Below, in pieces: positions 11,690 to 21,689 of a stretch of 64,000 bases of DNA. The position numbers were made by a program, and so were the translations under genes. Below the pieces are notes generated by a model. It saw only the letters and a list, made by a program, of their open reading frames with translations, did no database searches and was not told the DNA's origin. The stretch spans positions 32,178,001 to 32,242,000 of the forward strand of contig JBITNC010000001.1 in the NCBI GenBank assembly GCA_050084985.1, given 5' to 3'. The stretch comes from Nageia nagi (taxonomy: Eukaryota; Pinophyta). Position 1 is the first letter of the stretch; every line of letters starts with the position of its first letter.

Positions 11690-12215
11690 ATATAATGTTT
11701 CTGAAGTAATCCCACTATTCTTCTTGCTAAATGATTTCTCACACTCTGCAATCTTATCCACCAATGAGATAAAGATGAGAGATTTCAAATTACCACTATC
11801 TTATAGGGATTAATGATACTTTGAATATGTGGGGTATAGTTCCTTAATAAATGGTATAAGAGCAATGTTAATATTTACACCTATAGAGTCCATATTGTGC
11901 ATAATTTCTCTAATATCATAAATTAATGTCATAGGATCATTGTATTTCAACTCTAAATTAAAGAGCTTCAATTGTAATTGGATTAATTCTAATTTTTAAT
12001 GGAAATCATAGAGATATTTAAGTTTTGTTAATACATTTCAAGCATCATGTATGGAGCTAATGTGGTGGTATACCTCTTCACTAACTGAAGCTACAATCAA
12101 AGCATAAGGTTTACAATTTTTCATGTTCCAAACCATAAGCTCCTTAGCATCAATTATTTTTGTAGTTTTAGTTATCATAATTACATATACCAACATAAAA
12201 ATAATTGAAAATCAA
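11690..12215 (-). pseudogene. Copia gag (UBN2-type) relic
   Basis: Minus-strand translation gives DAKELMVWNMKNCKPYALI, SVSEEVYHHISSIHDA and later LKLFNLELKYNDPMTLIYD and IREIMHNMDSIG. These match the copia gag pattern in which a tryptophan-rich start is followed by an I..sVs..v..hI block. Stops interrupt every block. Confidence 0.65.
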
Positions 12216-12300
12216 GATATGCAAAAATTTTCTAGATCACTCCAACAAATTTTCTTTATTGGTTAACACTATTATAACTATGCTCACAAGTGAATGCATT

Positions 12301-13300
12301 TTTAAATAAAACTTCAATGTATTAAAATTTTAAAATTTAAATTATCTTTTCCCCAAAATAATATTTATACAAATTCTATATTTTTTCCAAAATCTAAATA
12401 TTTTCAAGGTCTAAAAATTATCTCAAATTGTAGCCATCGAAATTTTGGATCCAAGAAAAATAATTTATAAAAATTGACAAAAAAATGAATAAGTTACGGT
12501 CAAAATACTCTTAAAATTTTGAACAAGCTAAAAACACACCTCAAAATGCTGATTGGACACATTTTCGATGTAGAGTACTGATGTGGTAGGGTGGGTGGTG
12601 ACATGGCAAACTCATTAACATGGCAAGGTCATTGACATGCTAGGGTCACTATGTGGTAGGGTAACTATTTTTAGACAAGTCTTTCATATATTTTGTAATA
12701 CTCGAAAGTTCATTCAAATGATTTACAAAGGAATATATTTTTATGTAAATCTAGTGGAAACTCTATTATTTGGATTTTCTATAGATTCTATTTTTGCTTT
12801 TGATTAGCTCTATATTTAAAAAAATATTATTATTTTTGTGACTATCATGATAAAGTTTAATTTTAGTGGAACAAGTTACTTGCATGTTTTTGTTGCTCAA
12901 TGATTCAATCAAACAACTTTTATATAGTCAAAGTTTTCAAATTTTGAAAATTACAAAGTTGTTCATATAGTATGATATATCTTTGTTTATGATTATTTAA
13001 TGTAAAATTGATTTCTATTTTTTATTTTTTTTGGTAAAAATGTATTACAAACAACAAAGTAAATAAGATTGAATTTTGTTTGTGGTTTATGAGATCATTT
13101 TTTTATACTTCCTAAGCTAGGGGTTGTAATGACTCAAATACTTTAAAGGATATCTATGGTGATGGGGCTTTTGGGTGACTCAAGTTCTCCCAATACTTAA
13201 TGAGCAAAATATCACCCTCTCTATCACTAAATACAAAGAGTAGTATATGAGCAAATGATTGACCCTAACTTAAGAGTTAACACGACTCAATTTCCCTCTC
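12301..13300. other. Non-coding stretch with short gatgtggtagggt repeats
   Basis: No coding sequence was recognised. Near 12580-12665 the words gatgtggtagggt and acatggcaaggtcatt recur with 18-22 base spacing. The stretch could be the untranslated leader of the minus-strand copia. Confidence 0.35.
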
Positions 13301-13308
13301 ACCAATTA

Positions 13309-13323
13309 CTAGCTTTGATACCT
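13309..13323 (-). promoter_or_regulatory. Possible decayed initiator-Met primer-binding site
   Basis: tagctttgatacctc differs by few bases from the reverse complement of the copia primer-binding site TGGTATCAGAGC. It sits upstream, in element sense, of the minus-strand copia gag. The distance of about 1 kb to gag is long, so this is weak. Confidence 0.3.
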
Positions 13324-13449
13324 CAACTATCATGTTGCTATCTCAAGCTAATCTCAAGACAACACACTTTTGGGATCTAGTTGCCTAAGTAAAAAGTGGC
13401 AACTAGCTCAGTTGGGGCATTAAACCTAACTCAACTAAAAGATACTTGA

Positions 13450-14730
13450 TAGTTGCAATGAAGTATAATATTATCAAGTTATTTTATGTGTATGATGATA
13501 TGTGATTAATCTACTTTTTTTATTGTGTTTTTTTGTTATAAATAATATATTAATTTATTAAATATATACATTAGGTATCTATAAATAATAATAAATAGAT
13601 ATTAATAATGTTAATTAAATATTAATATTATTTAATATACTATTAGGCTATCATATTAGTTTTCTTTACGGGAATGCAACTCTTGCTTCTAGCTTTGTAT
13701 TTAAACCTATACTATTTAATAATACTATACTATTGGATGCATTTGCAATATGTATCAAAGCTAGCCTTAATGAATGATTTTCCTTGCTGATAGAAGAAAT
13801 TGTAAATTATTTTTCCTTGGAGAAACTAAGAATAATCATAGCCACTTTATGATCAAACTTGAAATTTTATATTAAGTTTATGAGGAGATCAATCTCTATT
13901 TACATCCCTCATCCCCAAGCAAGTTCAATACCATATAAGATGTTAAGGAAATTGTATGAATCTTTTTTCTAGAAAATGATGCATTGCAATAGCTCAATAA
14001 ATTATGTTTGCATTATAAAACAAAATGAAGTTGAAGAGCCTCATTAGTGCATAAAAGAAAACATATTCCCATTGTAGCCTCCATGCTACCTAAGTGTTGA
14101 GATTGTATAATTATGAAATAATAGCCAACAAACCTATAAATAGTGAATACCATAGAAAGTAATGTCCATTTTTTTTTGTAAAATAGGTCTTGCACTCTTC
14201 TCCTCCCTCATCCCCTCCACATTTGTTATGACTCTTTTCTCCCTCCACACACGACTCTCCCACCTACAACACACACTTCAAGCTTTTGGTTGTATACACC
14301 TTCCTTCATGACCTTCCTAGTGTCCCTCCTTCCTCACCTAGTCCCACCCCACTCATGAGTAGAAAAACACCATGAGTATTAAACCATTTTGCTAACTATT
14401 TTTTTAAAGATACATTGAAGAGCATAGTGTATCTCTATATTATAGTGCATTGCATGCCAACCACCCAACCTATCTCAAACTGCATCCCTACACATTATTA
14501 AGTGTTACAAAAATATGAAAACCAAAACCATGCATGCTATAACCATTTTCAACACTACTCTTCTCTCCACATGCCCATATCCTCCTCACATAGCTATTAA
14601 TTTATTTTAGCATAGTACTAGCCATTGGTGGGAGAGAATTACAAATTACAATAAATTCAAATTTTATTTTCTCAAGAAAATAATTAGAAGGGATAAATAT
14701 ATATTTTTTAAAAATATATATCCAAGTCTC
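13450..14730. other. No gene seen
   Basis: AT-rich sequence with a locally C-rich part at 14190-14360 (ctccctc/cccacc words). No frame, repeat pair or terminal motif was recognised. Confidence 0.35.
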
Positions 14731-14737
14731 ATATATT

Positions 14738-14890
14738 TTAAGGAAGAGACTTTAGTGTAGTGGCAAAGCACTAACATTGCACAAAAGGTCAAGAGTTCAA
14801 ATCCCTCTACCACTTAAATATAACAATTTTGATATGTGCTTAAATTTTTTAGGTATATGATTTAAAATTGAAGGTGTATTTTTTTAGCCA
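14738..14890 (+). repeat. tRNA-like sequence, possible SINE head
   Basis: tagtgtagtggcaaagca resembles a pol III A box, and 30 bases later gagttcaaatccctc resembles a B box (GGTTCRANYCC). The order and spacing fit a tRNA-derived promoter. No full cloverleaf could be folded by eye: the acceptor ends do not pair. It is more likely the head of a SINE or a tRNA relic than a working tRNA gene. Confidence 0.45.
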
Positions 14891-15094
14891 TCTCATTAAA
14901 TTAATTCTTTGTAGGTACAAATATTTTTAATACTATTACAAAGTTAGAGATAAAAGACCTATTCTTGTTCATGAAAGTGAAGGCCAGTTAAGGCAAACCT
15001 AAGAAGGAGATTGAAATTTTTTGAAAACTCAAGAGAGAGTATAATTTTTTTCCAATTGATGATTAAATAAAAAATATTGCAAAGAAAAATATGG

Positions 15095-15460
15095 CCTATA
15101 CTACCCTAAAATTTTACTCCTTGAATCCCAAGTGTTGAAAGGAGATAATTATGCCTCTTGGAAATGAAGATTCAAGCAATCCTTCAATTTGAAGAACTAT
15201 GGGAGATAGTGATTAGAACTAAAACATGTCTAATCATAGTTGGAAAAGATCAAACTAAGTTTGATCAATGAAACAAGGAACTTATGATCATCTTACTTGA
15301 TATTTTATATTATGTCTACCCCCATATTTATGAATACACTAAAGCCAAAGATGCATGGAAGAATTCGCAACAAGTTTATGAGTCCAAGAATATGAATCAA
15401 GTTTTGCATCTTCAAGGATAATTACACAAATTTAGAATCATTATAATTATTATGAAGGTT
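15095..15460 (+). pseudogene. Copia gag relic, 5' segment (element H)
   Basis: After a possible start at 15095, frame-shifted sequence reads LKGDNYASWK, QFEELWEIVIRTKTC, YTKAKDAWKNSQQVYES and NQVLHLQG. This is the N-terminal half of copia gag (L.G.NY..W and T..eAW). Several stops and at least one frameshift are present. The gag resumes at 17303 and again at 18180, so two blocks were inserted into it. Confidence 0.75.
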
Positions 15461-15479
15461 TTTTAATCTAAATGTAGTA

Positions 15480-17245
15480 GAAGCATGAGTGCAACATAAT
15501 ATAAGGGTGAGTGTGGAGTAGCAGAAATGCAAGCAAATTATTTCAAAAGCATGAGAGGATGTTATTAAGCAAATTATAGCTTATAAAAGCTATAATATTG
15601 CTAAATTTCAACTAAATAATATTTGAAATGAGATGAATAAATCAATACTATGACCTAATCCAAAGCCTTCCAAGGAATGGAAAAGTTTGTTGATGCAGGA
15701 AAAACCATTCGTAGAGGAGGCAATCGGGATGGTACTAGAGCCTAAATTATCTAATGATGAGGTTAGTATTTTGATTATGAAAAGTATAACAAATAAGGAA
15801 GATAAGGGGCTAAAATTAGCCCTTTTTGGTTTCTTTGTGGGGTACGATCTCCTCTAGATATGATTCAAAGTTGGCTGAAAGTGAGATGGAGTACAAAAGG
15901 CATTCAAATTTCAATTTGATGAAGACCTACAAAAAGTGATAGAGATGGGTTCATGGTTTCTTGGTAAAAAAGGATTAGTCATCAAGCAATGGGAGAGAAA
16001 TTTCTCATTCGAAAGTGAAAATTTCAATCTCATTCTAACATGGGTCTCACTACCTAGACTTCACCCATCTTGTTGGAACCCATGTGTAATAGTCAAAATT
16101 GCAAAAGTAATTGGATCCTTTATCACAATTGAGTGATCAACAAGATTAAAACTTAAGTTTACAGATGCAAGATTTATGGTTACTTTAGATATTTCCAAAC
16201 CTATGATGAAGGAGATAAAATTAAAAATAGAAGATGGAAGAGAATAATGCAACTAATTGTATATGAAAATCTACCAGTACAATATGGAATTTGCAAGAGT
16301 TATGAGCATTATGCAAAGGATTACCAAGAAAATAAGAGGGATGAAGAAAGGAGAGAAAATGAAAAAATTGAAAGAAATATCATGAGTGTAAATCAATTCA
16401 AAAAAAAAAATAGGAAAAAAATTAAAAGAATATAATTGAAACGTAGACAAAAAAACCCACATCAGAAAAATAGTCAACTTCAAAAGAAGTCCAAATAGAT
16501 AGACTTTTTAGAAGGAATAGATAGAGAAGAAATATAAAATAAACCCTTATGTAGTGCTATCAATTTTAGAAGGAATAGATAAAGAAAAATTGAATTATAA
16601 TACAAATTATTTAGAAGATGAGATAACAAATATGGAAGTTATGGAAGGGGAAGATGGAGAAACAATAAGGAGGGTGACAAAAAAAGTGAGGAATGCAAAT
16701 AGTCAAGCAACAATAACACAATAAGAAGAAGGAAAAAATGGAATCCCATTAATAAATATACTAAACTCTAGAAAAATAGCAAATGTTATACAAAGACATG
16801 TAGGGAGACCATCCCAAGGAGAGACTAGAGAAAAACTCACTAAAGTGGATATAGCAAATGGAAAGAAATTAACTCAACATCAAATCAACAAATGTTAGCC
16901 CACATTTGTGCTAAATAAAGGATTTATTGATTAGAATATTCCAACAATAAAGAGGTAGTTGGGTTGTATTTTAGCTATGATTCAGATGTATTTTGACTAC
17001 AATTTGATGATTTTCTGTTAATACAATTTGTATAGTAGGTTTCATTAGGGCTATCAATACATTATATATGGGTAGAATTTAACTTATTTTCTTAATAGTT
17101 TTTTTGTAAATTTTATTAGCTACCACCAGGTATAGTTGGGTAATAGTTTCCTATTTTGGAAACTATTTTGTGATCAATTTTTTTAGAGTCCATATAAAAC
17201 CCTCATCGCTTTTGATAATATAATTTACCCTTATTATCAAAAAGG
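15480..17245 (+). mobile_element. LINE 1: ORF1-only L1-type LINE inserted in copia gag
   Basis: The block contains a DUF4283/zinc-knuckle ORF1 and then, with no endonuclease or RT, a tail ending in ttatcaaaaagg near 17240, like the tails of plant L1 elements. The flanks are both copia gag. Exact ends and a target duplication could not be fixed. It may be an internal-deletion derivative copied by another LINE, or it may have lost ORF2 after insertion. Confidence 0.65.
15620..16900 (+). pseudogene. LINE ORF1 (DUF4283 plus zf-CCHC_4), broken
   Basis: The N-terminal part reads GLKLALFGFFVGY (family: ALvGkf.g.rP). The core reads MGSWFLGKKGLVIKQWERNF, LILTWVSLPRLHPSCW and IAKVIGSFITIE, typical of plant LINE ORF1. 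LDISKPMMKEIKLKIEDG is followed by a degenerate knuckle, YENLPVQYGICKSYEHY, in which two cysteines are lost. Near 16800-16890 GRPSQGETREK and DIANGKKLTQHQI form the C-terminal end. The longest intact piece is 66 codons (15936-16136). Confidence 0.75.
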
Positions 17246-17302
17246 ATAGTTACACACACTAAGGTTGAAAGGTGGATAGAAATTGAAATCATTCTTTCTT
17301 TG

Positions 17303-17540
17303 AATTTCAAAACTCCAAGTCTCCCTTTAAGCTTTATGAGAGATGGTGGAAGATAAGCTCTTGGTACCAATTGTCTTGAGAGAACTCTTAGACAAATTTC
17401 AAAACTTTATCACTTTCTTAAATATTATGAAACAAAAATTGACATTTGAAAATTTGGTAAATATGATGTAACAAGAAGAAGCCTTAAATAACAATTCAAA
17501 TGAAGAGGAGCAAGCTATAATTCAAACAAACTAACTTTTA
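17303..17540 (+). pseudogene. Copia gag relic, middle segment (element H)
   Basis: MVEDKLLVPIVLRELLDKF, QNFITFLNIMKQ and LTFENLVNMM followed by QEEALNNNSNEEEQAI match the C-terminal half of copia gag. One in-frame stop lies between NMM and QEE. It continues the segment that ends near 15460. Confidence 0.75.
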
Positions 17541-18179
17541 AGGGTGACCCCCAAAAATCATTTTATAAACTTATGGCAATTTAGCACTATGGCTATATTT
17601 GAAAAAGTGTCATAGTTTTCTTAGCTATAAATTGTATCTTAACTATGAAAAATATAAGCTTGATGTGATTTCCAAAATTTATTTTTATTTTTTCTCATAT
17701 AGGTAATCTAATTCTTAGTGTATTGATACTAAGACCATAAAATTTTGGTAAGGCCTACTATTTGATAAGGATTCATGAGCTATGTTGTTGGACAAGGCTT
17801 GCAATTTGACATATATAATGCATTCAAAATTAATATTCAAAGAGCAAGAGCTTATCTTTTTAATTTCTATCAGAATCCATATCAATTTACAATTTGCATA
17901 ATTCATATTACAGAGAATGTTTCTCCCATTGATCTAGATTTTAGGAATGTGATATGCATAAATGATCAAGGTGATATCTACCAAAACCTATTTAGTAATG
18001 TTGATTATATTCTTATAAATATAAAACTAATATATAATTTTAAGGTAAAGATACTAATATTTTGTATTTTATTTCCTAAAATTAAGGCTACAGTGGGAAT
18101 TCAAACTAGGCAATATAGCAAAATGAGGAAGTTGAAAAGTATAAATTTTAACCAAAATACTTAAATAGCCCCTAAAAGT
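17541..18179. other. Unidentified block inside copia gag with a 129-codon frame
   Basis: The block separates gag middle and zinc-knuckle segments, so it is probably an insertion. It contains an open frame at 17775-18164 (+), starting MSYVVGQGLQFDIYNAF, with no domain that I recognise. No terminal repeats or target duplication were found. The frame may be chance or an old TE fragment. Confidence 0.4.
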
Positions 18180-18425
18180 TTCTATGATGTCAAATCAATA
18201 AGAGAGAAAACCCTTCTAACATAAAGGTAAAGGGAAAAATCCCTCATAGTCTAATGATAAGAACAAGAAGAGTTGTATAATTTGTTGTAAGAAAGGGCAT
18301 GAATTACATTATTATTGTTACAATTATTTTTCTAAGGATCTTCATGAAATAAGAATGAAAATAATAGAGCAACAAAAAAAAAGCAAATATGCGAATGCAC
18401 ATGCGAATGGATTGTAGCTAGATGA
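18180..18425 (+). pseudogene. Copia gag zinc-knuckle segment (element H)
   Basis: KGKGKNPS, SNDKNKKSCIICCKKGHE and MKIIEQQKKSKYANAHANGL give the basic region and a CCHC-like knuckle at the end of copia gag. The knuckle reads C-x2-C then GH, but its last cysteine is displaced. LINE 2 begins immediately after. Confidence 0.65.
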
Positions 18426-18429
18426 CCCC

Positions 18430-19570
18430 CAAAATGTGATGAATGAGGCAAGGCAAAGAACACCACTAAGACCTCCCAAAGAGTGGGTCAATATTGTTCT
18501 AAAAGAGAAGGAAAAATCTCAGAAGAGATCAATACCAATTTGGAACTAGTGATAAAAAATAATGAAGTAAGAATTAAAATCCCAAATACTATAATTGCAT
18601 GTGAAGAAGATAGGCTCAAATATGCCCTAATAGGAAGATTTGTGGCAATTCAACCAAGCATGAAACTCATTCATAGATGGAAAATAGAGAAATGGAACAC
18701 CAAAATCATAGCTCAAAATAATAGCACTACCTTATGAATTCATCTTATTCAAATTTGAATATGAGGAGGATAGCAAACAATCTTAGAACTATAATCCTAG
18801 TTCTTAGAGAGAAGGCTCTAATCCTCTAAAAGTGGCATAAACCTTTTTAACTTGAAAAAGATAATTTCAACTGATTCCTACATGGTTTCACTCCTAATCT
18901 ACTATGATGTTCTAAATCCCTATTCCATAGAAAAATTGCTAAGGGAATAGGATCTATAGTTTCTTTTAAAAAAAACATGAATGAAGGTGAGAATGGTAAT
19001 CACTCTATTCATAAAGAACTAAGAAAGAAATATACATAGATACTGAAGAAGAGGAAATATTTGAACAAGTAGTTTTAAGAATATCCCAATTAAGTGTGTG
19101 ATATGTAAGCAATTGGAATACTATAAAAAATAATATCCTAAGAGAAAAATTAAAAAATTCAGAAGGAACAAAAGTGAAGACAACCATAAAAAAGTTACAA
19201 CAATAAAATATCTAAAGTATCAAGCTAGTACCAATATGTCAAAAAGTTACCTTGGATAATAATTAAAACCAACATTGAATCAAATAATCCATATGTGGCC
19301 CTTAACACATTGATGGAAAGGGACATAGAGGAAAATTAACAAGTTAACTTAGGAGAAGAACCAGAAGAAATGGAGATTAGGGATATAAAGGAAAACATAG
19401 ATCAAAAAATGCTAGAAAGAAGACAATGAAGGACCACAACAAGAACGAGCCTAAATATCAAAATAAATATCAAGGAAGTAGTTAGGTAGGTATAGGAAAA
19501 TACCAAATATCATAAAAGACCATGTAGGAAATACATCTTTAATGAAATCTATGATAAAATTATAGCAAAA
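18430..19570 (+). pseudogene. LINE 2 ORF1 (DUF4283), broken
   Basis: It starts with RPPKEWVNIVLKEKEKS, then EDRLKYALIGRFVAIQPS and LIHRWKIEKWN (DUF4283 N-terminal part), FKFEYEEDS, a degenerate W.RlP..P...W segment and IAKGIGSIVSF. CVICKQLEYYKK near 19095 is the remains of a CCHC knuckle. HKRPCRKYIFNEI and DLENGRQHFL near 19510-19600 match the C-terminal end also seen in LINE 1. The longest open stretch is 84 codons (18483-18737). Confidence 0.7.
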
Positions 19571-19689
19571 GACTTGGAAAATGGAAGACAACACTTCCTA
19601 TAGTGGGGTAACTCAACTCAATGAAGATACTATCATAGAATATCAAGGGAAGCAATGTCCTTGATAGATAAATATCCTTTAAGGATCCA

Positions 19690-20305
19690 CGAAAATAATG
19701 TAAATCAAATATGGTGCTCATTCAGGAATCAAAAGTTAAAGATGATAGAGTGTTAAGTACAAAGAGAAAATTATGAAGAGATGCTAACTTCATTTACAAA
19801 GAGCAAAGAGAGCTTCAGGAGTTCTAATGACCTTATGTAATCTAGATGTGATCTATATCTCAAGATAAAAAAGTTTTCCAAAATCATAGATGTATATCCA
19901 CACTCTAACCTCTAATTTAGAATACATATTTGATTTTGTAATTACAACCTATATGCTCCAAATGATTTGGTTGAACAAAGATACATTTTTGGATAATTAT
20001 CTATGGATAGAGAAAGCTTCAAGGAACTTCCATGGGTTATAATAGGAGACATTAATACAATCCTCCATCCTAATAAAAAAAAGGGGGGTGCTAATGAACA
20101 AGATAGTGATTTGGAAGACCTTAAAAATTTTTGTATGAGAATGAACTTATGGATTCAAATTTAATTGGGTTTAAGTATACATTGAATAATATGTGGACTA
20201 GAGATGAGATAATCCAAAATAAGCTTAACAAAGTAGTCTACAAATGAATTAATCAACCAATTCTCCAACTGCTTACTTATGGACTAAACTAAGATTACTT
20301 TGTAT
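19690..20305 (+). pseudogene. LINE 2 ORF2 endonuclease, broken by element A
   Basis: VLIQESKVKDDRVL is the start of the AP-endonuclease. NYNLYAPNDLVEQRYIF and LPWVIIGDINTILHPNKKKG carry the N.YAP and GDFN motifs, with the metal-binding aspartate and asparagine kept. The sequence stops at 20305, just before the insertion of element A. It continues after 29574 with PFKFKSMWFSH, the segment that follows the SDH motif in this family. Several stops occur. Confidence 0.8.
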
Positions 20306-20310
20306 CATAC
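20306..20310. repeat. Left target-site duplication of element A (catac)
   Basis: catac here and catat at 29570-29574 flank the element, a 4 of 5 match. The LINE 2 coding sequence is continuous across the two copies. Confidence 0.75.
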
Positions 20311-21042
20311 TATTAACACCTTAAAAAGAATTTTAATTTAATTAAAATACCCTTTTAGGTATTCAAAAATAATTTATTTAATTTATGAAATAAATTTTCT
20401 TTTCAATATATAATCTCATATGCCTTTATGTTTTATGGTAATAGGTTGTATCGACACAACAATAAGCCTAAGGGGGAGCCTTAGTGCTAGACCTATTGCC
20501 TATAAAGGTGGAGGGGTTGTGCATGATCAAAGATATGACATAACATGACATAATCCTAAATATTTGATAGGTGGAAATATACTTGTATCATTATTGATTG
20601 ATGTTTCTTAACATTACTTATCATTTCTAGATTTTTTTATGCTCTAAGCTCTACATTCCTATGATCTATCATCCATTCATGAGTTAGATTCTATGAATTT
20701 AAGGTGAGATGACAACATTGAGTGAAAGGATGAGGTACTTTGGAATGGTAATCAAGTAATGCCATTAGGTTCCTAGTGCTAATGTTTAGTTGAGGTTGGA
20801 TTAATGGATCTCATTCTTTGGAGAAGCTCATCATTCATCCTATTTCAATTAGATATCACCTTCATTCATCATCATAGGTAAAGTACAAATTTGTATCTTT
20901 TGTAAATCCAATTTGATAGGTCAAGGTAAATTAGGTCATTATCATATTTTATGTCATCCATCATTTATTGTTATTTTGTAATTAATCAGTTAAATTGAAT
21001 TTACTATAAATAATAATAATTATTATTATTTTAGTTACAATA
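20311..21042 (+). repeat. 5' LTR of element A
   Basis: It is homologous over its length to 5798-6534 and 28898-29569. It contains the tttaatttaattaaa palindrome, a cctataaaggtgga TATA-like box near 20500 and the ggagaagctcatcattcat block. It ends agttacaata. Confidence 0.85.
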
Positions 21043-21060
21043 ATTAGTGAACCCAATTTA
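21043..21060 (+). promoter_or_regulatory. Primer-binding-site-like sequence of element A
   Basis: attagtgaacccaattta lies directly after the 5' LTR. It is a decayed form of the TTGGTGAACCYAAT sequence at the same place in B, C and D. The priming tRNA was not identified. Confidence 0.5.
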
Positions 21061-21689
21061 TTTTGGATACCTCATTATATCTTTCATTAGCTACACCAAA
21101 ACCCTAGGTTTTTAGATAGAACTAATATTTCATTTAAAGTATTTTAGAAATAGATACACCTATTACTTTAGATCATTAAAACCTTGAGTGTCCTATCGTA
21201 CAACCTAAAAAGATTAGGGCATGTAGAAATTATCCCAATGCACCAAGAAGATAAAGTGAATGAGTACAAAGACTACACCTAAATGATTAATATGATAGTC
21301 CTCCAAAATATTGTAGTCATTTAGCTAAAAAAGAAGTAAAAAATAATCAAGGAGAACTTGATAAACTCCCATACAATGCATTGGAGGAATTCACTAAAAT
21401 CTTATCTATTCCACAAGGTAGAAAATTGTTATCTATAAAATAATACCTTCCTTTGCTTGTTCAAACCTTAAAATAAGTTAATACTAAAGTCAAACATCTC
21501 TTGGGATCTACCCTAGATAACAATCTCAAATATACTAAATAGAGGCAAATGATCCAATAGAATTAACAAGATATGAACTTGTATTTCAAACCTTCATAGG
21601 TTTCTTCATTAAAATTTTCTATCCCTAAGGCTATTCCAAAACCTTAAATCCTAAATTAGGCCTTTAGTAATTCAAAAAACCCTATTGAC

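Larger units (their letters stand above)
9850..12300 (-). mobile_element. Heavily decayed Ty1/copia internal region, minus strand
   Basis: Read on the minus strand from 12300 downwards, copia gag, protease and integrase appear in order. All are full of stops and indels, with no frame longer than about 50 codons. No RT was recognised before 9850, so the 3' half is missing or beyond recognition. LTRs were not identified. Confidence 0.7.

Noticed and set aside
13408-13450. Second tRNA-like A box (tagctcagttgg)
   Set aside because: No B box at the right distance; kept only as a remark under the SINE finding.
14738-14815. Functional tRNA gene
   Set aside because: A and B boxes are present but acceptor and anticodon stems do not pair by eye.
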